NCBI GenBank assembly: GCA_004144185.1
Contig: SEFP01000009.1
Span: forward strand, 1 to 45,764
DNA: 45,764 nt
Direction of reading: 5' to 3'
Origin: Sphingobacteriales bacterium
Lineage (GTDB): Bacteria; Bacteroidota; Bacteroidia; Chitinophagales; Chitinophagaceae
Shown here: positions 37,389 to 42,949 of the stretch, piece by piece
Layout of the letters: the number at the start of each line of letters is the position of its first letter
Position numbering within the stretch: the stretch's first letter is position 1
Translations under genes and position numbers: made by a program
The notes under the pieces: model-generated
The model's database searches: none
What the model was told of the DNA's origin: nothing
The model's input: only the letters and a program-made list of their open reading frames with translations

Positions 37389-38281
37389 TACACTTCTCCC
37401 GTACTTTTTTTAAATCTTAGGGGGCATCGAACTAGCCAGTCAGCAATTGCAAACTTTCGGACACGGCCAAGTGTCTGAGTTCCGCAGCGACTTCCAATTT
37501 TATTATTAAGTCTATTTTCTAGAGTATTTTTGATACTGCTATAGTTTGCATACTCGCCAGAAAGCATACTACCTAGCTCGGCTTCTTCTTCCACTTCTGA
37601 ACGAACTTCTTCAATTTCTTTATAGAACTCAGCTTCTCGTTTTTGGATTTCATCAAGCTGTATGGAATTTTCTATATAATTCTTAACTTCACTATAAGCC
37701 AAGTACTTAGCAGTTTCGGCATCAGTTATGATTTTGAACTTATCATATACAATCTTGAAGTTTTCATTATCTAGTAATGCATCCAATGCAGGCGCATCAG
37801 ATGTTGTAATATCTACCTCAATGCGCTTATCACGGCGTTTTTCTAGGTCTAAATATTCAGTAGCAAGGTAAGAAGGTTCTTGGACAGAAACTTGAAAATC
37901 ATCATCAATAAAACTTAGCTTCCATCCCAATACCATTTGCTTTTTTGTTTCAATGTATTCATGAATTGTATTGCTAGGTATTGTTCTATTAAGGAGAAGA
38001 TTCCACGCAATAATTTTCTCGTCTCCGAGAATGGCTTTAATCTCGTTTTGATACTTAAAAAGCTTATTAAGGTCTTTATGGATTTTGTCTTTAAGACCCT
38101 TAACGGGGTCTTGATTCTCCATCTCTTGACCATAGGCCTGATAAGCTATCCCTTCAGAGATAACCAATCCATCAATCCCACAATCACCCCCACCATCGCT
38201 TATGGGCTGATATTTATGGCCATGCTTGAGCCCGAGAAGAATGTCACACAAATCTTCCCAGCTATTGCCGTCATAATCCAT
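37388..38281 (-). CDS. Effector nuclease (PD-(D/E)xK-like) of the ABC-3C/Lamassu-like system
   Basis: About 297 aa. The N-terminus looks like a restriction-endonuclease fold: Glu9 in SWEDLCD, Asp37 in GGGDCGIDG, and the strand YQAYGQE at 47-53, where the expected Lys is replaced. I recall a similar YQCYGP-type strand in ABC-3C effectors, so this is probably the family form. The central and C-terminal parts are helical and acidic (KEIEEVRSEVEEEAELG), as in the shared ABC-3C C-terminal domain. The ATG at 38281 is preferred; a TTG six codons upstream (38299) lacks a ribosome site. It is the first gene of the operon. The likely outcome is DNA cleavage on phage or plasmid sensing. Confidence 0.78.
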   Translation of the reverse strand: MDYDGNSWEDLCDILLGLKHGHKYQPISDGGGDCGIDGLVISEGIAYQAYGQEMENQDPVKGLKDKIHKDLNKLFKYQNEIKAILGDEKIIAWNLLLNRTIPSNTIHEYIETKKQMVLGWKLSFIDDDFQVSVQEPSYLATEYLDLEKRRDKRIEVDITTSDAPALDALLDNENFKIVYDKFKIITDAETAKYLAYSEVKNYIENSIQLDEIQKREAEFYKEIEEVRSEVEEEAELGSMLSGEYANYSSIKNTLENRLNNKIGSRCGTQTLGRVRKFAIADWLVRCPLRFKKSTGEV

Positions 38282-38434
38282 CCACCAAGTGTGGGCCAAT
38301 CGGAGAACTTACATGGTTAATATTATGAAATACTTATATCAATATCCTAATAAATACAAGTACCATTCTAAAATGTCCTCATTCGCAAAGTCGTCTTTAA
38401 TAGGATCCTAATGCTTATTAGATTCTCTCTCACC

Positions 38435-38480
38435 CTCCCAAACCATAAATGGCTAAGCGTTTAACACTTCGAATACATCT
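38435..38480 (+). repeat. Repeat tail copy upstream of the defence operon
   Basis: CTCCCAAACC, then GGCTAAGCG and TAACACTTCGAATACA aligns with the tail of the composite repeat at 24.33-24.37 kb (GACTAAG, CTAACACTTCTAATACA). The surrounding 38,300-38,619 is AT-rich and carries no gene I can support. Confidence 0.5.
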
Positions 38481-38619
38481 ACTTGATTGATGACAGATTG
38501 AGAGCAATGGTCCCCACCCATTATATTTGGGCTTTTTAAATTTACGACTAATGTATCGTGTAATCCTACGATTGCTCGTCTCTGATATAGAGAATACTGA
38601 ATCTAAAATAGATAATCTA

Positions 38620-38648
38620 TTGACTAAATTAATTATATTAGTTGATAT
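38620..38648 (+). promoter_or_regulatory. Sigma-70-like promoter of RNA copy A
   Basis: TTGACT, 17 nt, TGATAT. A start 7 nt after the -10 box falls at about 38,655, the first base of the 5' hairpin of RNA copy A. Confidence 0.55.
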
Positions 38649-38654
38649 GTTTTT

Positions 38655-38856
38655 GGAGCAGAAATGCTCTGGGGCGTTGTAACCCCTAATGGATGGCAGG
38701 CACCGCCAAGCAAGGTGCTATTCGCGTATTGAGCGCGTCTCTCGGCATATCTATGGCCGGGTGGCGATGTTCTGTCCAAGGCGTAAGCTCAAAGGCATCG
38801 CGCCGTTCCATTACGGTTACAAACACCCGGCCACCATTTTAGGTGGTCGCTTTTTT
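38655..38856 (+). ncRNA. Structured leader/ncRNA, copy A
   Basis: A roughly 200-nt RNA element repeated at 40.3-40.5 kb. Paired elements: GAGCA/TGCTC (38656-38660 with 38665-38669), GCACC/GGTGC (38700-38704 with 38714-38718), CGCG/CGCG (38723-38726 with 38734-38737), GCGATG/CATCGC (38764-38769 with 38796-38801), CCGT/ACGG (38803-38806 with 38813-38816), and a long stem GGCCGGGTG/CACCCGGCC (38755-38763 with 38824-38832). The 3' end is a terminator-like hairpin GGCCACC-ATTTT-AGGTGGTC plus T6 that competes for the last GGCC. Several pairs change compensatorily in copy B. A strong ribosome site and the ATG of a membrane protein follow within 21 nt, so it could be an attenuating leader or a free sRNA. 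I cannot name an Rfam family with confidence. Confidence 0.75.
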
Positions 38857-38876
38857 GAGCCAAGGAGGACGACACC

Positions 38877-39449
38877 ATGACCATCAATACTACACGGCTC
38901 GCCGCCGCCACAGCAGGGCTGTGGGGACTTTTAGCTCTACCTATCACACAGGCATTCCCGAATACGGATGAACCCATCAGATTCACCTTCATGTACGCCA
39001 TTATGTTGTACCCAGTATGGGCTGTCTTTGGTTGGCGGTGGATAAGCAACGATGCAGCCGTCCCCTTTAAGCTATGGGGCGGCCTGACCGTTGCGGCAGG
39101 AATTAGCATATTGACTCTATCTAGCTTACACGACTATCAACATACATTCTGGTCACCGCTGCTAACAACAGCCGTGCTCTTCACTCTCGTCATCATATTC
39201 GACGGCTGGCAGGCGTTCCGCAAAGGGCCGAGCAATTTCATTCTCATGATATGGAGACGCCCTCCTGTCTGGCTAAGCCTTGTAGGCGTTATACTCACAT
39301 GGGTGATAGTCCAAACTGCTGTCGGTATGCTGACCCCCGTGTTGATAACAACTCCAACTTCTTCGCCAGACAAAAACATCCCGCTTGCGGGCTCACCTGA
39401 GTTCGAGGCCATAATGGATGCAGCATATGGGCCTAAGCTTAATCAATAG
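38877..39449 (+). CDS. Multi-pass membrane protein behind RNA copy A
   Basis: A 190-aa protein with about five hydrophobic helices (about 9-27, 38-56, 64-82, 91-110, 129-151) and a polar C-terminal tail (TTPTSSPDKNIPLAGSPEFEAIMDAAYGPKLNQ). The ribosome site AAGGAGG lies 8 nt upstream of the ATG, only 14 nt after the T-run of RNA copy A, so its expression must depend on read-through or on a structural switch. No family is recognised. It is followed 43 nt later by a second unknown gene. GC content is higher than in the neighbouring defence operon. Confidence 0.75.
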   Translation: MTINTTRLAAATAGLWGLLALPITQAFPNTDEPIRFTFMYAIMLYPVWAVFGWRWISNDAAVPFKLWGGLTVAAGISILTLSSLHDYQHTFWSPLLTTAVLFTLVIIFDGWQAFRKGPSNFILMIWRRPPVWLSLVGVILTWVIVQTAVGMLTPVLITTPTSSPDKNIPLAGSPEFEAIMDAAYGPKLNQ

Positions 39450-39492
39450 CGCTCGCGTGCTGCTGCGAACCACAACCTGAACAACCACTACC

Positions 39493-40254
39493 ATGTACCA
39501 AATTGAAACCCCCACTCCTTCAGCAGACTTCCGCGAATGCTGGTCAGCAGCAGGCCGTCACATGCCCTACAAGAAGTTATTCTTCGAGTGGCTCAAAGCT
39601 TCGCTCACCCCACCCTACCTTGAGCACTTCTCGTTCCGGCTCCGAAATCAGCTCTTCTTCGTGAGAGTCGAGGATGTGGATGGCGAGCTTGATTGCCCCG
39701 GTACACTCGAAGGCCTATTCACCATCGCAGATGCTTGCCAAGGCCACGCCTGCATCATCCGCATGAAGAAGCAAAACGGGACATGGCAAGCCCTTGATCC
39801 AGGCTCTGGGCTCACCTGCGCTATTACAGGTAACCCCATAGATCCAATTCAGCTCGCTACCCGAGAGAACATCGAAATGACGGACTGGGAGCTACAAGAT
39901 TTTGCAGTGAAGGTCGTCGGCAGAGTCCTCGAAGGCCAAGGGCACAAAATCATGTCGTGGCAAGCGGACCCTGAAGTCAGTCCTTCGCTCTGGTTTGTAG
40001 GCCCAGAAGGGCCGGAGTGGGTCATCATTAGAGCCATACGTTACCCAGCACAGGAGGCCGAGTTGCCTAAGGATTGGCAGGCGACCGCCACCAACTGCGC
40101 CCAGGTCTCACCTCGTGGTCACTTTGCTTCTGTTGCAGTGGCCAATGCCGATGACTCGTTCGACCAGGCTCAGCCAGCAATTCCACTCTGGCGAGGGCGA
40201 GGCATGTACACCCGGTTTACAGGGTTGCAGCTTTTACAGACTGGGCTAGGCTAA
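39493..40254 (+). CDS. Hypothetical soluble protein between the two RNA copies
   Basis: A 253-aa cytoplasmic-looking protein with no signal peptide. It has an aromatic-rich, beta-heavy first half (HFSFRLRNQLFFVRVEDVDG, TIADACQGHACIIRMKK), a helix then MTDWELQDFAVKVVGRVLEGQG near 128-149, and a striking SLWFVGPEGPEWVIIRAIRYPAQ around 164-186, ending with LWRGRGMYTRFTGLQLL. The last two segments look like conserved strands of a restriction-endonuclease or sensor-like fold, but no catalytic motif can be claimed. It is probably in an operon with the membrane protein 43 nt upstream; no strong ribosome site is visible. Confidence 0.68.
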   Translation: MYQIETPTPSADFRECWSAAGRHMPYKKLFFEWLKASLTPPYLEHFSFRLRNQLFFVRVEDVDGELDCPGTLEGLFTIADACQGHACIIRMKKQNGTWQALDPGSGLTCAITGNPIDPIQLATRENIEMTDWELQDFAVKVVGRVLEGQGHKIMSWQADPEVSPSLWFVGPEGPEWVIIRAIRYPAQEAELPKDWQATATNCAQVSPRGHFASVAVANADDSFDQAQPAIPLWRGRGMYTRFTGLQLLQTGLG

Positions 40255-40265
40255 ATTGAATTTGC

Positions 40266-40293
40266 TTGACATTAGCTTCTAAAAATCTCTAAT
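40266..40293 (+). promoter_or_regulatory. Sigma-70-like promoter of RNA copy B
   Basis: TTGACA, 16 nt, TCTAAT (five of six -10 matches). The predicted start is at about 40,301, a few bases before the 5' hairpin of RNA copy B. Confidence 0.6.
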
Positions 40294-40302
40294 TCGAAAA
40301 AG

Positions 40303-40514
40303 ATACCGCAAAGCCAAAGCGGTCTCGGGGGTTTAGTAGCCTCAAACATAGGTGGCAAGCACCGCCATAATAAGGTGCTATTTGTGTATTGGCGCACGCT
40401 TAGGCCCTATCTGTGGCCGGGTGGCGTTGCCATGTCCAGGCGTAAGCTAAAAGCTCCGCGCTGTGCCTATGTACAGCTACTAACACCCGGCCTTCATTTT
40501 GAAGGCCGCCTTTT
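40303..40514 (+). ncRNA. Structured leader/ncRNA, copy B
   Basis: The second copy of the element at 38,655. Identical blocks include TATCT, TGGCCGGGTGGCG, TGTCCA, GGCGTAAGCT and AACACCCGGCC; between them the stems differ but still pair: ACCGC/GCGGT (40305-40309 with 40319-40323), TGTG/CGCA (40383-40386 with 40393-40396), CTGT/ACAG (40461-40464 with 40473-40476), and terminal GGCCTTC-ATTTT-GAAGGCC plus TTTT (40489-40514). The long stem GGCCGGGTG/CACCCGGCC (40415-40423 with 40484-40492) shares GGCC with the terminal hairpin, so the two are mutually exclusive. It leads directly into the tyrosine recombinase gene, 25 nt downstream. Confidence 0.75.
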
Positions 40515-40539
40515 GGCATAACAAAAGGAAGTGATAGCT

Positions 40540-41772
40540 ATGCACAAACCTTTCGATGGTCCTTATTACCCGCCGTACCCACCGGCTTATCCTGCTCATC
40601 CCGGACAGCCCGTCTCACCCGGACACATGCCGCAACCGGGCTATCCGCCTATGTATGCTCCAATGGCTCCCGCATTTCCGTATGGCGGGCAGCAACCCAT
40701 GCCCATGCTCTCGATAGAAGAAGCCATCAAAGGCTATGTTCAGTACAAGAAGTTTAAGGGCAAGGACCCCAAAACCCTCAGTGACATTGAGCTATCGCTT
40801 AAAACGCTAAGCTTCGTACGGCCCGACATTCAATACGTGCACCAGATTACCAAACGCCTGACCTTGGAATACGAGACCCTGGTTGCCCAGATCCCCGCGA
40901 ACTATCAAAAGACCAAAGCCCTCCGGAACCTTAGCTTCCCCCAATTACACCGCGCTGCGGAAGGTCGCCCCCGGCTGTCACCAGCTTCGGTTGATAAATA
41001 TACTCTCACCCTTCGAGCTTTTATCAATTGGTGCCAGGATACCGACCTGATGCCTAACTGGAAGCTTCCACGCTTCGAGGGAAGGGATAAGGGCAATAGT
41101 AAGGACAAGCGTCACCCCTTTACGTCAGACGAACTCAAAAAGCTTTTAAAAAGCCCTCAGTTTACTGGCCATGCTCCAGATCTAAAGACCCAGCTTCGTC
41201 GCCATCTTGAAGGGGAGAGCATCATTAAGGATCACAACTACTGGGTGCCACTTATCGGGCTTTATACGGGGATGCGCCTGCGGGAGATCGTGCAGCTTCT
41301 CATTACAGACGTTCGAATACAAAACGATGTCACTTACCTGGACCTGAACGAGAACGGGGAGGGCAAGTCTCTAAAGAACAATGCCAGCCATAGGCAGGTG
41401 CCAGTCCACACCAAATTAATTGAATTGGGGTTTCTAGAGTACGTAGAACGTCTGCGCGCTCAAAATCATGCACGGGTGTTTCCCCACGCGAAGGCAACAG
41501 CTGCAGGTGCTCCTGCCGACATCTTTAGTAAACACTTTGGACGTTACCTTAAAGCCATCGGCATCAAGCATAGTAAACTGTCCTTCCACTCCTTGCGGCA
41601 TACTTTCATTGATAAGGCTGCGCACCAAGCTAAGTTGCCTGATCACATAATCAAAGCTCTAGTGGGCCATGCTGACCAGACCATAACATTTGGAACTTAT
41701 GGGGGAAGGCTCTCGGTGGCGGATCTTGCTATAGCGCAGTCATCGATATCTTATGAAGAAATTCATAAATAG
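40540..41772 (+). CDS. Tyrosine recombinase/integrase
   Basis: A 410-aa tyrosine site-specific recombinase. It has an unusual Pro/Tyr-rich N-terminus (PYYPPYPPAYPAHPGQPVSP, about 8-60), a core-binding domain (about 65-180), and a catalytic domain with TGMRLREI (Arg near 246), HSLRHTF (His-x-x-Arg near 351), LVGHAD, and TFGTYGG (Tyr near 387). The ATG at 40540 is about 10 nt from AAGGA; a GTG three codons upstream is too close to it. It is preceded by RNA copy B and lies within 1 kb of tRNA-Gln, whose 3' end faces it, the usual layout of a tRNA-integrating island. No excisionase is seen. Confidence 0.9.
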   Translation: MHKPFDGPYYPPYPPAYPAHPGQPVSPGHMPQPGYPPMYAPMAPAFPYGGQQPMPMLSIEEAIKGYVQYKKFKGKDPKTLSDIELSLKTLSFVRPDIQYVHQITKRLTLEYETLVAQIPANYQKTKALRNLSFPQLHRAAEGRPRLSPASVDKYTLTLRAFINWCQDTDLMPNWKLPRFEGRDKGNSKDKRHPFTSDELKKLLKSPQFTGHAPDLKTQLRRHLEGESIIKDHNYWVPLIGLYTGMRLREIVQLLITDVRIQNDVTYLDLNENGEGKSLKNNASHRQVPVHTKLIELGFLEYVERLRAQNHARVFPHAKATAAGAPADIFSKHFGRYLKAIGIKHSKLSFHSLRHTFIDKAAHQAKLPDHIIKALVGHADQTITFGTYGGRLSVADLAIAQSSISYEEIHK

Positions 41773-41795
41773 TTCCGTGCAGCTTGATGTCGTGG

Positions 41796-42281
41796 TTAGA
41801 CTAAATTTTCAATATCCTTTTGAAGTTGTTTCATCTGTTCCTTTTCTTCCATCACCTCTTCAATTCGAGCGGCTAAGGCGTCCTTCTTCTTTTTTTGCTC
41901 TGGGGTAAGAAGCTTAACAAGTTTGACAAAATCCTCAGGTTTAAAGCTCCTCATGTTATATTTCTCGGGTCGAGCTCCCTGAAGAAGAAGAGTAAGCAAC
42001 TTAGTATCGTAGCGGCGTTCAGTGCCTACAATCACCCCTTCGTAAAACACGGGTACATCATAACCGTGCACGCCCCGTCGTATTGCTTCGTCCTCTAAGA
42101 CATCGGCTCCATACTCTTTAGCCTTTTCCCAAGACCTGGCAAACCTTTCATCGATCTCGCGCCAACGGTAGGCAGTATCCCTACTAATATCCGCAGCCTC
42201 GCATGCCAAGCCTACATGGCAGGTAGATGCCAAAGCTGCAAGAAATGCTGACTTCTTTTGTGGTGTAAGTTTTCTATTCAT
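41796..42281 (-). CDS. Phage terminase small subunit-like DNA-binding protein
   Basis: A 161-aa protein with an N-terminal helix-turn-helix (KKSAFLAALASTCHVGLACEAADISRDTAYRWRE) followed by ARSWEKAKEYGADVLEDEAIRRGVHGYDVPVFYEGVIVGTERRYDTKLLTLLLQGARPEKYN. That layout is typical of small-terminase-like or transposase-accessory proteins in prophages. A Lys/Glu-rich coiled coil forms the C-terminus. No large terminase or other phage gene is present, so it is probably a remnant or a co-opted regulator. It is convergent with the integrase gene (24-nt gap). Confidence 0.75.
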   Translation of the reverse strand: MNRKLTPQKKSAFLAALASTCHVGLACEAADISRDTAYRWREIDERFARSWEKAKEYGADVLEDEAIRRGVHGYDVPVFYEGVIVGTERRYDTKLLTLLLQGARPEKYNMRSFKPEDFVKLVKLLTPEQKKKKDALAARIEEVMEEKEQMKQLQKDIENLV

Positions 42282-42324
42282 CGCCAGGAGTGTAAGTGAA
42301 TTATTTTGAGGTTATGCACACCCC

Positions 42325-42364
42325 CTGTATATTGAATTTATTCAACAACTTGCACTGTATATTG
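42325..42364. repeat. 10-bp direct repeats around a palindrome near the tRNA
   Basis: CTGTATATTG occurs at 42325-42334 and 42355-42364, exactly 30 bp apart, with palindrome TTGAATTTATTCAA (42332-42345) between. Position between the integrase region and tRNA-Gln suggests recombinase arm sites or an operator for the divergent upstream region. Confidence 0.4.
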
Positions 42365-42440
42365 TTTAATTTTTAATCTTACTCTGCTTAATTGTCGACC
42401 TTGTCAGATTTGAAATGAAAGAGCGAGAAGCTAAAGGCAT

Positions 42441-42463
42441 AAAAAAACCGCGGAAATCCGCGG
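42441..42463 (-). terminator. Intrinsic terminator of tRNA-Gln
   Basis: On the minus strand, CCGCGG-ATTT-CCGCGG is followed by seven Ts, 13 nt beyond the tRNA 3' end. Confidence 0.85.
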
Positions 42464-42475
42464 ATAAATAACTAA

Positions 42476-42550
42476 TGGCTGGGGAGGAAGGATTCGAACC
42501 CTCGTATGGCTGTACCAAAAACAGCTGCCTTACCACTTGGCGACTCCCCA
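42476..42550 (-). tRNA. tRNA-Gln (UUG)
   Basis: Minus-strand cloverleaf: acceptor TGGGGAG pairs with CTCCCCA, the discriminator is G, and CCA is encoded. The anticodon stem-loop GCTGT-TTTTGGT-ACAGC places TTG at positions 34-36, and the T-arm loop reads TTCGAAT within GAGGGTTCGAATCCTTC. The gene's 3' end faces the integrase. TGGCTGGGGAG at this end (42476-42486, plus strand) recurs at about 29,568. Confidence 0.95.
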
Positions 42551-42600
42551 GCACGGTGCTGGCTTTATGGAGAATCAGAGATTTCCGTAAAGTGCCCGCA

Positions 42601-42630
42601 TCATTTGCCTTGTGTTGGGCCTGATGTCAA
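42601..42630 (-). promoter_or_regulatory. Promoter of tRNA-Gln
   Basis: On the minus strand TTGACA (42630-42625), a spacer of 17-18 nt and an AT-rich CAAATGAT precede a GC-rich discriminator (GCGGGC) and the tRNA about 50 nt downstream. Confidence 0.5.
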
Positions 42631-42750
42631 GACACTGGGCCTGAAAAAACGCCGAGTGGCGGTGGGATTGGCCTACGGATGAGGCAGGGAGGCACCGGTG
42701 GAGTGTCTGGGAGGCCTTTGGGAGGCGTTTTGGGTGGATTTTGATGTATG

Positions 42751-42831
42751 GGGGCAGGCGAGGGCAGTGGAGGGCAGGGCGAATTGATAGAATGTGGGTT
42801 TTTGCTGCCCTGTAAGGGCAGCGGAGGGCAG
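42751..42831. repeat. GGGCAG repeats and hairpin upstream of the KAP gene
   Basis: GGGCAG recurs at 42752, 42762, 42772, within AGGGCAGC at 42815, and at 42826. GCTGCCCT (42804) pairs with AGGGCAGC around a GTA loop. It sits in the 399-nt G-rich gap between tRNA-Gln and the KAP gene, which contains no gene. It may be an operator cluster or simple-sequence drift. Confidence 0.45.
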
Positions 42832-42949
42832 TATCAGGCGTGAGTGAGATTTGTGTAAGGTTAGATGTCCTATGGTAATTAAAATGTATTCTTAGCGTGT
42901 CGATGCGGTATGCTGTTTAGAGGCAATGTTTAATCTGAAGGATTCATAA

